A stretch of 64,000 bases of DNA from Prado023 sp963798745. GTDB lineage: Bacteria; Actinomycetota; Actinomycetes; S36-B12; CAIYMF01. The notes beneath the pieces were generated by a model that was given only the letters and a program-made list of their open reading frames with translations, did no database searches and was not told where the DNA came from. The stretch covers positions 1-64,000 of the forward strand of contig CAWCUF010000003.1 in the NCBI GenBank assembly GCA_963798745.1, read 5' to 3'. This document shows, piece by piece, positions 8,521 through 16,484 of the stretch (positions are counted from its first letter, which is position 1; every line of letters starts with the position of its first letter). Made by a program: the position numbers and the translations under genes.

Positions 8521-8712
8521 GCGGCTTTCGGCCAGTCGCGCGAGGTGGGCGTCGACGGCCTCGGTGGCCCGGCCGCTGTCTGCGTGGTCCAGCAGGATCG
8601 AAAACGACAGGCCGATGACCAGGGCGACGATGGTGTGCGCCTCGACATCCGGGTCCACTACGTCGGCGATGTCGCCGGCCCGCTTCGCTCGGGTGATCTG
8701 GACGGCGAGGTA
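8521..8712 (-). pseudogene. TetR-family regulator, C-terminal fragment
   Basis: The minus strand reads RAGDIADVVDPDVEAHTIVA, GLSFSILLDHADSGRATEAV and DAHLARLAE, the ligand-domain end of a TetR regulator. No helix-turn-helix part is present upstream on either strand. The fragment is flanked by noncoding sequence and by the aldo/keto reductase gene, whose regulator it may once have been. Confidence 0.6.
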
Positions 8713-8878
8713 CCTGTGGGAGCCCCTGCCCCCCTCCAGAAGAACCCAGCAAGCCCCGCCAACCTTCCCGCGGCGCGAGTCCGCCGAGGACTGGAACGCG
8801 CTCAAGCAACGGCGGACGTGAGCGCCGGGGCTGGCGATCTCAAGCCCGGCATAGGCCGAGTGGACGTGGATCGGTTGG

Positions 8879-9868
8879 TCAGCGACCGATCGAGGACATG
8901 TCGGTGTAGCGGTCGCCGATCACGGCATCGGCGGGAACGGCGGCCTCGATCCTGGCCAGGTCATCCGCGCTGAGGACGACCTCAAGCGCACCGGTGTTCT
9001 CCTCGAGGTATCGCACCCGTTTCGTGCCCGGGATGGGGACGATGTCGGACCCCTGGGCCAGCACCCACGCCAACGCCAACTGCCCGGCCGTGCATCCCTT
9101 CTCACCGGCCAGGTCCACCAGCGCCTCGACGAGTGCGAGGTTGGCGTCGCGGGCCGCACCCATGAACCGCGGATAGCCGGTAGCCCGGAAGTCACCAGCG
9201 TCGAGCGACCCGGCGGCAAGCGCACCGGTGAGCATGCCCCGACCCAGCGGGCTGTACGCGACCAGACCGATGCCGACCTCACGCAGCGTCGCGACGATGT
9301 CAACCTCGATGTCCCGGGCGAACAGCGAGTACTCGCTCTGCAGCGCCGTGATCGGGTGCACCTCATGAGCCCGGCGGATGCTGGCAGCACCAGCCTCTGA
9401 CAGCCCAAGGCAGCGGACCTTGCCGGCCTCCACGAGTCCCTTCATCGCACCGACCGTCTCCTCGATCGGCACCCTCGGATCGACCCGGTGCTGGAAGTAC
9501 AAGTCGACGTGATCGACGCCGAGTCGCGCCAGCGACGCGTCGCAGGCCTTGCGAACGTACTCCGGGGAGCCGTTGAGGCCCACCCACGAGCCGTCCGGGT
9601 TCCGCTCGTTGCCGAACTTCGTGGACACCTGCACCTCGTCACGACGACCGGCAATGGCCCTACCGATGAGCAGCTCGTTGGTGAACGGACCGTACATGTC
9701 AGCGGTGTCGAGGAACGTCACCCCCAGGTCGAGGGCACGGTGAATGGTCCCGATCGCCTCCGTCTCATCGGCGGCGCCGTAGAACTCGCTCATTCCCATG
9801 CAGCCCAAGCCGACGGCGGACACGTCCAGAGCGGCAGCACCACTGCCAAGGGTACGTCGCAGGATCAC
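8879..9868 (-). CDS. aldo/keto reductase
   Basis: 329 residues, full length for the family. The tetrad is visible: Asp54 and Tyr59 in FLDTADMYG, Lys84 in VSTKFG, His127 in YFQHRVDP. The NADPH-binding end is present as IVPIPGTKRVRYLEEN. It is closest in layout to the AKR13/YakC-like group, which reduces aldehydes and quinone-like substrates with NADPH in the cytosol; the true substrate is unknown. A TetR fragment lies downstream, and a decayed 3' end of a second such gene lies at 13,262-13,388. Confidence 0.92.
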   Translation of the reverse strand: MILRRTLGSGAAALDVSAVGLGCMGMSEFYGAADETEAIGTIHRALDLGVTFLDTADMYGPFTNELLIGRAIAGRRDEVQVSTKFGNERNPDGSWVGLNGSPEYVRKACDASLARLGVDHVDLYFQHRVDPRVPIEETVGAMKGLVEAGKVRCLGLSEAGAASIRRAHEVHPITALQSEYSLFARDIEVDIVATLREVGIGLVAYSPLGRGMLTGALAAGSLDAGDFRATGYPRFMGAARDANLALVEALVDLAGEKGCTAGQLALAWVLAQGSDIVPIPGTKRVRYLEENTGALEVVLSADDLARIEAAVPADAVIGDRYTDMSSIGR

Positions 9869-10003
9869 GGCCTCAGCATCAACCGCGAGCCCATCTGCGT
9901 CAACAGCACCGGGCCCAGCCGGAGCTCACGCGACATGCGGCGCCGGCGCAGGAACTCCGACGACTCGAGCTCGCCGATGACCGCTGACCGCCATTTGCGG
10001 ACG

Positions 10004-10582
10004 TCACCGGGGTTGGCCGGCGGTAGTGGCTTCGGGGACCTCGATGAGCCGGCCGGTGCGCACGTCGTAGATGTATCCGTGGATGGGGATGCGCCCGGGG
10101 ACCAGGGGGTGGGTGCGGATCCTGGTGACGTCATCGACGACCGACTGGGCGTTGTCGGCGATGGTCAGCCAGTCGATGTAGCTGCCCTCCGCCGAGCCCG
10201 GGCCGGTGCCCACGTCAGTGAACCCGTCGGGGCCGAGGGCTGCGGTCTCGAGGCTGGCCGCGAGCAGCCCGCGCATCACCTCGTCGGTGAAGAACTCCAT
10301 CCCGCAGTTCGTGTGGTGGACCACGAACCACTCGCTGGTGCCGAGCAGCTTGTAGGAGATGACCAGCGAGCGGATCGCGTCGTCGCTGGCCCGCCCGCCT
10401 GCGTTGCGGATCACGTGGGCGTCGCCCTCGGCCAGCCCGGCGTACTTGGCCGGATCCAGCCGGGCATCCATGCAGGTCAGGATCGCGAACCCGCGGGCTG
10501 GTGGCAGGGCGAGCTCGGACCTGTCACCGAACGACTCGACATACGCGGCATTGGCGGACAGGACCTCATCGAGAACAGACAT
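10004..10582 (-). CDS. beta-class carbonic anhydrase
   Basis: 192 residues from ATG 10582, which has GAAAGG seven bases upstream. Zinc ligands Cys37, His90 and Cys93 are seen in ILTCMDARLD and VVHHTNCG, with the Asp39/Arg41 pair in the CMDAR motif. It interconverts CO2 and bicarbonate in the cytosol. A 27-residue leader peptide ending in Cys-Cys-Gly lies 142 bases upstream on the same strand with a hairpin between them. This suggests control by cysteine supply and a link to sulfur assimilation, as for carbonic anhydrases next to sulfate-activation genes in other actinobacteria. Confidence 0.93.
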   Translation of the reverse strand: MSVLDEVLSANAAYVESFGDRSELALPPARGFAILTCMDARLDPAKYAGLAEGDAHVIRNAGGRASDDAIRSLVISYKLLGTSEWFVVHHTNCGMEFFTDEVMRGLLAASLETAALGPDGFTDVGTGPGSAEGSYIDWLTIADNAQSVVDDVTRIRTHPLVPGRIPIHGYIYDVRTGRLIEVPEATTAGQPR

Positions 10583-10646
10583 CAGCAACCTTTCAAGGCA
10601 CAGCACCACCAGACGCTCCGGTGATGGTCAGAGGGGAAACGGGGAG

Positions 10647-10670
10647 GCGGTCCACCTGGGTGTCGACCGC
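10647..10670 (-). promoter_or_regulatory. hairpin between leader peptide and carbonic anhydrase gene
   Basis: On the minus strand GCGGTC pairs with GACCGC, with an inner CACC/GGTG. It lies 54 bases after the leader stop and about 65 bases before the carbonic anhydrase start, followed by a pyrimidine-rich stretch with CCCGTTTCCCC. It could act as the attenuator or as a ribosome-site sequestering structure. The fold was done by eye only. Confidence 0.35.
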
Positions 10671-10724
10671 TGCGGAATCAGTAGGTGCCCTCGCCGTGAG
10701 CTGGCCGCCACGCGGGGGCGCCGG

Positions 10725-10808
10725 TCAGCCGCAACAGAGGGAACTGCTCATCCGGCCGAAGTCCACATGTCGCCGGGCCACGAGGTTCAGCAGCACGACC
10801 GAGGTCAT
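10725..10808 (-). CDS. Cys-type leader peptide (27 aa) upstream of carbonic anhydrase
   Basis: The peptide contains the runs VARRHVDFGRMSSSLCCG and ends with TGA 10725-10727. The RRHVD...SSxLC pattern is that of the short putative leader peptides found before sulfur-metabolism genes in many actinobacteria, and comparable Cys-rich leaderless ORFs in mycobacteria attenuate transcription in response to cysteine. TAGGGT ends seven bases before the ATG on the minus strand, so the mRNA is probably leaderless. The two Cys codons lie just before the stop, where stalling would be sensed. The regulated gene is inferred from position and strand. Confidence 0.65.
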   Translation of the reverse strand: MTSVVLLNLVARRHVDFGRMSSSLCCG

Positions 10809-10926
10809 GCAGGGGACCCTAACCCGCGAACCGCAGCCACGCGAGGAACCGTCCACCATGCGAACACCACCCGGGTGTTCGCCCGAATGGCTCACGACCA
10901 GGTCAGCGTCTTACCGGGACCCACCC

Positions 10927-10962
10927 TGTGGGTATCCACAACTGAGGCATCGAATACCCACA
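10927..10962. repeat. inverted repeat TGTGGGTAT/ATACCCACA
   Basis: The two nine-base arms at 10927-10935 and 10954-10962 pair perfectly with an 18-base loop. It lies in a 300-base gene-free stretch upstream of the leader peptide promoter. It could be an operator or a weak terminator; nothing decides between them. Confidence 0.35.
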
Positions 10963-11111
10963 CGCGGGCATCGTGACACGTGACAACGGGTAGGGCACGA
11001 GGTCATTCGGACGGGTCTGATCAGCCCTGGCCCGGGATCAGTGGGCCACCTGATAGGACTACAACTAACAGGGTCGCGTGACATTTAGTCGAGGTTCCTT
11101 TACTTCTTGTC

Positions 11112-11598
11112 ATGGCCCATGATCCGGGTCGAGAGCGCACGAGCACCAGCGACCTGACCCGCCAACGGTCCTTCTTCCGGGACACGGTGCCCGCGATGGC
11201 GGTCCTCGTCGTGGCACAGGGCAGCCTGTTGCTCCTGGACCCCGACGGTGGTGCGAGCGCCTGGAATCTGGTGTGGTGCCTGCTCCCGATGGTGCTCGCC
11301 TGGTTGGTGTGGGCCCAGCTGCGCAGCCTGCGACGGGCCGATGAGTACCAGCGTGCACTGCAGCTTGAGGCGATGTCGGTCGGCTTCGCCGCGGTCATCC
11401 TGCTGGCGCTGCTGGGCGGACTGCTCGACGCGGCCAGGATCGGAAACGCCGCGCAGGCAGACGGTCAACGCGATCGAGACCGGCCGCTACGACCCCAGCC
11501 TGCCGCTCGCCTTCAAGATCGCCGGCGTCTTCGACGACCGGATCGAAGCCCTGTTCTTCCCGACCGACAACACCGACACCACCAATGCGTCCTCATAG
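11112..11598 (+). pseudogene. membrane protein and XRE-type regulator fused by deletion
   Basis: The first part, from ATG 11112, encodes a small membrane protein with two hydrophobic segments (AMAVLVVAQGSLLLL and GFAAVILLALLGGLLDAARI) separated by LRSLRRADEYQRALQLEA. At about 11445-11460 the frame changes, and another frame reads QTVNAIETGRYDPSLPLAFK and IAGVFDDRIEALFF. That is the recognition helix and C-terminus of the small helix-turn-helix regulators usually encoded just downstream of such membrane proteins. The end of the membrane gene and the first half of the regulator gene are missing, so a deletion probably joined them. Confidence 0.6.
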
Positions 11599-11653
11599 GA
11601 CCGCAGCGGCGTCCAGCACTCCCGCGATTGCAGCCCACGAGATCGGAGTCACC

Positions 11654-11854
11654 ATGTTCGAGTACAAGGTCCTGACCGAGCGCGACACGAGACTGTCGGG
11701 GAAGTTCGACCTCGAGTCCCTCGAAACCGCCCTCAACGGTTCCGCCAGTGACGGCTGGCGACTGGCCGAAGGATTCGTCGCCGCCAACCTCGCCAAGAGC
11801 GCCAAAGCCGAGATCGTCCTGATCCTGGAACGCCCGACACACCAGGTGAGCTGA
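11654..11854 (+). CDS. DUF4177 domain-containing protein
   Basis: 66 residues beginning MFEYKVLTE and containing LNGSASDGWRLAEGF, the pattern of DUF4177, a short beta-alpha domain of unknown function. ATG 11654 has GGAG six bases upstream; the frame upstream of it is not similar to the family. It follows the broken membrane/regulator locus on the same strand. Confidence 0.75.
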   Translation: MFEYKVLTERDTRLSGKFDLESLETALNGSASDGWRLAEGFVAANLAKSAKAEIVLILERPTHQVS

Positions 11855-12320
11855 GCTGGTCACCCGCCCCAGGCGACATCAAGTCGCCCGCGTCGTTGGC
11901 GCGGCCGTGGGGTCCTCGATCCTTCTGCTCCGCGCGGCCCCCACGCTCGCTCAACCGGCCGGAATCCGCACGGACCCTCGGCCGCCCGGAGCGAATCCAG
12001 TCCTGGTCCACTGCCGCGCGATGTCGTCTCCGGGGGCGTACCCGGAGTTGTCGTGCGCGTTCAGCAGGGCGAGAAGGCACAGACGCTCACTGAAGGCGGC
12101 GGCCGCCTCTCCACCGGGCTGCCCCACGACTGAGGGCACGGTAACGCGCAGGCAACGTCACCAAATCCTTCGCCGCCACCGTGGAATAGCGGCGCGCCAT
12201 CATCCGGTCGTTGGTCATGGCCGCGGTGGCGCTGGCAGCCGCCTACACCGAGGCCGCCGACGCTGAGTAGGCCCAAGCCCTCCTGGCAACCCAGCCTGAC
12301 CCAGGATCTCGCCATTAGCA
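11855..12320. other. gene-poor region with coding scraps
   Basis: Short phrases such as NVTKSFAATVE followed by a stop (near 12156) and VMAAVALAAAYTEAADAE followed by a stop (near 12215-12270) look like worn protein ends, but I cannot name their families. No RNA gene was seen. Repeat copy R3 begins at the right edge. Confidence 0.4.
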
Positions 12321-12424
12321 TTTGGGCTACAAACTGCGCCACGCCCAGAGCCCGTCTCCGGGGATCGCCCACCGGATAGGCATTCCCGCCGGCTCCCCCA
12401 CCCTGAACTCCATATCGCGCCCCT
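12321..12424 (+). repeat. interspersed intergenic repeat, copy R3
   Basis: TTTGGGCTACAAACTGCGCC, GGGGATCGCCCACC and CTGAACTCCATATCGCGCCC are present in family order. The second GGGCTAC has decayed to GCGCCAC. It lies upstream of the GNAT gene. Confidence 0.7.
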
Positions 12425-12539
12425 ATTGTTCCCAGCGTCTGCGGGGTCCACGATCCTGTGGGCCCCGGGGTGTGGTGCTTGCGGTGCGCGGACTGCGGGG
12501 ATCTGGCGCAACCGCGAGCCGCGGGCCACTCTTGGGCAC

Positions 12540-13004
12540 ATGGGCCAGATCCACGTCCGCCGAGCCACGACTTCAGACGCGGACCAGGTGGCCGGCATGC
12601 TGTTCGACTTCAACACCGAGTTCCAGAGCCTCACTCCGATGACAGTGGAGCTCGCCGCCCGATTCCGGCGACTGCTCGCCCTGCCGGAGGTGATCGTCCT
12701 TCTGGCCGGCGACGAGGAGCCGGTCGGGTTCGCGTTGCTGACCCTGCGCCCGACACCGTACTTCGACGGACCGCTGGCCCAACTCGAGGAGCTCTACGTC
12801 CGCCCCCAGCTGCGCAACCAGGGCTTGGGCACGGCCTTGCTTGAGGCCACGATCCGGCTGGTTCGCGATCGGGCCGCCGGCGAGGTGCACATCAACGTCG
12901 ACGAGGTCGACACCGACGCCCGCCGCTTCTACGAACGCCACGGATTCGTCAACATCGAGCCCGGCGAGGAACACCGGATGCTCTTCTACCTGCGTGAACT
13001 GTGA
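12540..13004 (+). CDS. GNAT family N-acetyltransferase
   Basis: 154 residues from ATG 12540. The acetyl-CoA loop is visible as VRPQLRNQGLGTALLE (the Q/R-x-x-G-x-G/A motif), preceded by the beta4 strand LAQLEELY and followed by INVDEVDTDARRFYERHGF. It transfers an acetyl group from acetyl-CoA to an amine; the substrate cannot be told from sequence. The in-frame extension to 12426 runs into repeat R3 and is rejected. Monocistronic. Confidence 0.88.
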   Translation: MGQIHVRRATTSDADQVAGMLFDFNTEFQSLTPMTVELAARFRRLLALPEVIVLLAGDEEPVGFALLTLRPTPYFDGPLAQLEELYVRPQLRNQGLGTALLEATIRLVRDRAAGEVHINVDEVDTDARRFYERHGFVNIEPGEEHRMLFYLREL

Positions 13005-13103
13005 CAGCGGCACGCCCGGACCGTCCGGATGACCCGACCGCGCTGGGGTCCCCCTTGGGCTGCGAGACTGCGGATCGGCGCCCCCATCGAGCGACCGCGG
13101 AAC

Positions 13104-13140
13104 AGCCCGATATCGGCTCCGAAGCGGCCCTGGCGGGCGT
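13104..13140 (+). repeat. short repeat block B, copy 1
   Basis: CAGCCCGATATCGGCTCCGA, continuing AGCGGCCCTGGC, is found again with few differences at 16169-16203, where it directly precedes repeat R4. Here it stands without the GGGCTACAAATT element. GATATC lies at the centre of a small palindrome CCGATATCGG. Confidence 0.6.
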
Positions 13141-13261
13141 TGTCAAGCTGGCGCGACTCCTCGTGGCTGTCCTCAGCGACGGCTCGAGATGAGGGAGGTC
13201 GAGCCCAAGTCACACCACCGCCCGATCCCCTCGTGGGCTTCTTGGCGGGGCCTGCCCTTGG

Positions 13262-13388
13262 TCAGCGGTCGATCGACGTCATGTCGGCGTAGCGGTCAGC
13301 CACGACTGCTACGTCGGGCACGGCGGCCTCTATGGCATTCGGGTCCTGCGCACCGAGCAGGAAGTCGAGCGCCAACGTTCTTCGCACA
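13262..13388 (-). pseudogene. aldo/keto reductase, 3' fragment
   Basis: The minus strand reads LALDFLLGAQDPNAIEAAVP, VVADRYADMTSIDR and a stop at 13262-13264. It aligns with the end of the intact reductase at 8879-9868 (RIEAAVPADAV, DRYTDMSSIGR, stop). Nothing upstream matches the rest of the enzyme, so only about 40 codons remain. Confidence 0.65.
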
Positions 13389-13479
13389 CCGATTCAGAGG
13401 GCCAACCCTGGCTGTCGTTGGGCCCGTGGCGGAAGCGGTCAGCAGGCCCAGGCGGATCAAGGTCCCGCGCGGAACGGGG

Positions 13480-13654
13480 CACCGCCCGCGCCGCCGCCGG
13501 GCAGGCCACCACCGCGGTCGCCGTCGCTGAGGAACAGGCCCGCGCCGCCCTCGCCCAGGCCCACCTGCTGGCCGACGACCTGGCCGCCGCCCAGCAGGAA
13601 CTCGGCGCCGCCCGCCCCCAGGCCACCCCACCGGGCACCCGCCGCACCCGCTAG
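13480..13654 (+). pseudogene. alanine-rich coiled-coil fragment
   Basis: The plus strand reads ATTAVAVAEEQARAALAQAH, then LLADDLAAAQQELGAARP and a stop at 13652-13654. The heptad-like Ala/Glu/Leu pattern suggests the C-terminal coiled coil of a lost protein. No start codon or upstream domain is evident. Composition alone could give such a frame, hence the low confidence. Confidence 0.25.
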
Positions 13655-13702
13655 CCACCCCCCTCCCCCACCACGCAGCCGCGCACCAGGTCAGGCAGGG
13701 GC

Positions 13703-14029
13703 TCAGCCCACAGCCGGTGGGGTGGTGCGCACCACCCGGGTGCCCAGGTCCAGGTAGCACGTGGTCGGCCCCTCCCCCGGGTGGTCCAAGTTGGCGACCG
13801 GGGAGCACAGCCCCACCTCGTGCACCAGCTGCAGGAACAACTCCGCACCCCACAACCCGCGGGCGGTGTACCGGGCCCCGGTGTGCGGATTGGTGGACTC
13901 CACGCTCTGCACCGGGATGCCGAGCAGGGCGAACGTCTCCGGGTTCATGGTCACCGCCCAGTCCCACCCCGGGTGCGCCGAGCGCGCCACAGCCAGCACC
14001 CGGCGCACGTCGATCACCAACTCCCCCAC
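13703..14029 (-). CDS. hypothetical protein (about 108 aa)
   Basis: GTG 14029 or GTG 14035 opens a frame reading GELVIDVRRVLAVARSAHPG, WDWAVTMNPETFALLGIPV and ARGLWGAELFLQLVHEVGL. Codon use and residue mix look protein-like, but I do not know the family. The frame is open further upstream to 14338, where the translation is less convincing. Another frame in that stretch gives GWIQQPDGQWHALVSAWW, perhaps a second decayed gene. Confidence 0.45.
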   Translation of the reverse strand: MGELVIDVRRVLAVARSAHPGWDWAVTMNPETFALLGIPVQSVESTNPHTGARYTARGLWGAELFLQLVHEVGLCSPVANLDHPGEGPTTCYLDLGTRVVRTTPPAVG

Positions 14030-14496
14030 AGCCACGCAGTGTCCCCGCCACGGGCAGGAACGCACCCCGGGCGAGCCGCCCCGATTCAGTCGCGTGGGGT
14101 CAGGGCCGTGCGGGGCCACCACGCGCTCACCAGGGCATGCCACTGGCCGTCGGGCTGCTGGATCCAGCCGAGCACGATCCCCGGCACCTTCGGTGTCCCC
14201 GCAGGTGACCCAGCACGCGGTGCCCGGTGGGGCCTCCACCCCGTGGGCCGCTGGTCCCGCCTCGGTGTTCTCGAGAGTCACGGGCCCGGCCCGGTCCACC
14301 AGCGGCACCCCGGGCCTGGTTCGCATTCCACCTGCCATGCCCCTGGTCCTACCGTCCGGGTGTGACAGTCGCCCGGATCAGAGCGGGGCGTGCCAGTGCG
14401 CTGGTGGACAGGCAGAGCGGGAATCCTCGGACGATCCGGTCGGGAACAGGCCAGAGGGCGCCGTCCCTGATGAAGCGTCCGGTGGCTCGGGCCGTC

Positions 14497-15654
14497 TCAG
14501 GGCATGATGCGACGCAGGAACTGGTCGAACAGGGGGACGGTGAACGCGGTGTCGCCGTGGGCGGGGCTATAGACCATGCCCTTGGTGATCAGGGCGCTGC
14601 GCCGGGGGGCGACCGCCTCGACGCGCACCCCGAGCTGGGCGGCGATGTCCCCGGAGCGGTGCGGCCCGGGACCCAGGTCGGCCATCGCCCGCAGGTAGTG
14701 CTTCTCCTTCGGGGTCAGCCGGTCCAGGCGGACAGCGAAGAAATTGCGGTCCAGGTGGTCGATGACCCCCTGATGGGCGTTGCGCACCACGTCTGCGGTG
14801 ACCGGGGAGGAAGCGGCCGCGTTCCACAGGTGATACCCCCATTCCTGCAGGAAGTACGGGTAGCCCCCGGTGGCGGCGCCGATCAGGTCCAGGGCGGCGT
14901 CGGTGAAGTCCACCCCCTGGGCCTGCGCGGGGATCAGCAGCGCAGCCCGGGCGTCCTGCGGGTCCAGCGACCCGATCTCGGGGAACTCGAACAACCGCTC
15001 GGCGTAGGACTTCGCTGCCCCCGCCAGTCCAGGCAACTGGGGCAGGCCCGCGCCGACCAGGACCACCGGCAGGCTCAACTGGGTGGTGCGGTGGATCGCG
15101 GTGATCACCGCCGCCAACTCTCCCGGCGACACGTACTGCACCTCATCGATGGCCAGCAGCACCCCGCTGCCCCGCGACCGCGCTGCCTCGCCGACGGCGA
15201 CCAGCAGATCGGTCAGGTCCTCGGACAGGTCACCGGAGTCGGCATACCCCGGCAACATGTCCACATCCAGGGACAACCGGGTCCCATCAGGCAGGTGCGC
15301 GGAGAACGTCTTGAGCACCCGCAACGCCTTGAGCACCCGCTCCCCGGGGGTCCGGTCCAGGCGCAGCAGGATCCGGCGCACCCGGGTGGCCAACTGCCCC
15401 CGAAGGTCCCCCTGCTCGGGGGCCTCGATGAACCCGACGGCCATCCCCTCCTGCTCGGCGATCTCCGCGAATCGGTTCAACAGCACCGTCTTACCGACCC
15501 CGCGCAACCCGACCGGCATCACCGCCTTGCCCGGACGCCCAGCCAACGAACGGCGCACCGCGACCCCGAAGTGATCGACCAACGCGTCCCGGCCCAGCAG
15601 CGCCGGCGGCGGAGTGCCCGCCCCCGGCCGGTACGGATTGCCCAACTCCTCCAT
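14497..15654 (-). CDS. AAA ATPase (AAA_16 type), ATP-binding protein
   Basis: 385 residues. Walker A is GLRGVGKT at 49-56 and Walker B VLLAIDEVQ at about 165-173, followed by a lid region with LDLIGAATGGYPYFLQEW and a C-terminal winged helix around RSGDIAAQLGVRVEAVAPRR. This Orc1/Cdc6-like layout is common in actinobacteria as a stand-alone ATP-binding protein often annotated only as such. A possible -10 TAAGGT on the minus strand ends eight bases before the ATG, and the upstream region carries repeated half-sites. No partner gene is adjacent. Confidence 0.88.
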   Translation of the reverse strand: MEELGNPYRPGAGTPPPALLGRDALVDHFGVAVRRSLAGRPGKAVMPVGLRGVGKTVLLNRFAEIAEQEGMAVGFIEAPEQGDLRGQLATRVRRILLRLDRTPGERVLKALRVLKTFSAHLPDGTRLSLDVDMLPGYADSGDLSEDLTDLLVAVGEAARSRGSGVLLAIDEVQYVSPGELAAVITAIHRTTQLSLPVVLVGAGLPQLPGLAGAAKSYAERLFEFPEIGSLDPQDARAALLIPAQAQGVDFTDAALDLIGAATGGYPYFLQEWGYHLWNAAASSPVTADVVRNAHQGVIDHLDRNFFAVRLDRLTPKEKHYLRAMADLGPGPHRSGDIAAQLGVRVEAVAPRRSALITKGMVYSPAHGDTAFTVPLFDQFLRRIMP

Positions 15655-15660
15655 ACCAAC

Positions 15661-15720
15661 ACACCTTACACCGTCTTATGCATCTTATCCGTGAGGTACG
15701 TAAGATCCGTTGAGGTACAC
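15661..15720 (-). promoter_or_regulatory. repeat-rich promoter of the AAA ATPase gene
   Basis: CCGTGAGGTAC at 15689-15699 and CCGTTGAGGTAC at 15707-15718 are direct repeats 18 bases apart. ATCTTA at 15682-15687 and TAAGAT at 15701-15706 form an inverted repeat. Such an overlap of direct and inverted half-sites just upstream of a -10 suggests a regulator site. The regulator is unknown. Confidence 0.35.
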
Positions 15721-15949
15721 CAGTGTCGGGGACGACTCCCCCGCCACATCACCCAGACCACCCCCATGTGCCCCGGCAGTCGGGCGTGGACGGCGAAGGC
15801 CCCGCCCGGGTGGCCGGGGGCCCGTCTCACCGAAGAGCCTCCTCTGATCGTGATCGGGATGCCCAGGCGCCCCGGCCGGTCGGCACCACACGGTGGCTCC
15901 CGGCGTCGCCAGCCCCTGGCGGCGCGGCCCGATGAGCAGAGTCCGGCGC

Positions 15950-16150
15950 TCAGCTGACGACCCGCAGCACTACTCGGGTGGTGTGCCCCACCGTCGCAGG
16001 CTCTTCGGTGGGCAGGTGGGTGAGGGTGGCTTGGACGTCGGTCCAGACCTGGCCGATGGCGATGCCGAACACTCCCTGCCCGCCGCGCACGAGGTCGATG
16101 ACCTGCTGGTCGGTGGTGCACTCGTAGACCGTGACACCATCCGAGAGCAC
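15950..16150 (-). CDS. hypothetical small protein (66 aa)
   Basis: From GTG 16150 the frame reads VTVYECTTDQQVIDLVRGG, GVFGIAIGQVWTDVQATL and GHTTRVVLRVVS. Composition is protein-like. The frame is open upstream as CGTFGIT, up to repeat block B at 16169-16203, so the 5' end may have been cut off by that repeat. Family unknown. Confidence 0.4.
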   Translation of the reverse strand: MLSDGVTVYECTTDQQVIDLVRGGQGVFGIAIGQVWTDVQATLTHLPTEEPATVGHTTRVVLRVVS

Positions 16151-16168
16151 CGTGATGCCAAATGTGCC

Positions 16169-16203
16169 GCAGCCCGATATCGGCTCCGAAGCGGCTCTGG
16201 CCG
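16169..16203 (+). repeat. short repeat block B, copy 2
   Basis: GCAGCCCGATATCGGCTCCG, continuing AAGCGGCTCTGGCC, is nearly identical to 13104-13140. Here it lies eight bases upstream of repeat R4, so the two may be parts of one longer element. Confidence 0.6.
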
Positions 16204-16210
16204 GTACATG

Positions 16211-16315
16211 TTCGGGCTACAAATTGGGCTACAGCCCAAAGCCCATCCCGGGGATCACCCACCCCATAGCCATTACCGCCCGAGCCAGGGTGGTGAACTC
16301 CATACCGCGTCCGCG
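16211..16315 (+). repeat. interspersed intergenic repeat, copy R4
   Basis: TTCGGGCTACAAATTGGGCT is followed by ACAGCCCAAAGCCC, GGGGATCACCCACCCCAT and GTGAACTCCATACCGCGTCC. It is one of the best preserved copies. GGGCT/AGCCC pairs allow a small hairpin at the 5' end. Confidence 0.75.
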
Positions 16316-16413
16316 CCTCTCCGAGGGGCGATGGTCAACTGGCGATTAGCCGGCGACCCAGGTCTGCGCCCTTGGCCGCTGCGGTCCTCAGGGACTCACC
16401 CTGAGTCCGGGTC

Positions 16414-16440
16414 AGGGTCGGATCAGGGTCGGATCAGGGG
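16414..16440 (+). repeat. tandem GGTCGGATCAG repeat before pspC-like gene
   Basis: Two exact tandem copies of the 11-mer GGTCGGATCAG occupy this stretch, with a related GAGTCCGGGTCAGG just upstream. It lies 45-70 bases before ATG 16485 and could be a regulator site or simple slippage. Confidence 0.35.
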
Positions 16441-16484
16441 GAATCCGGGTGCCAGCCGGGGTTGCGCGGGCAGATGCTGGAGCC

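Noticed and set aside
10863..10879. AACACCACCCGGGTGTT palindrome as an operator
   Set aside because: A six-base arm with GC-rich centre is expected by chance at this base composition and nothing adjacent supports it.
14227..15957. 576-codon plus-strand frame across the AAA ATPase
   Set aside because: It is antisense to a gene with intact Walker motifs and has low-complexity composition.
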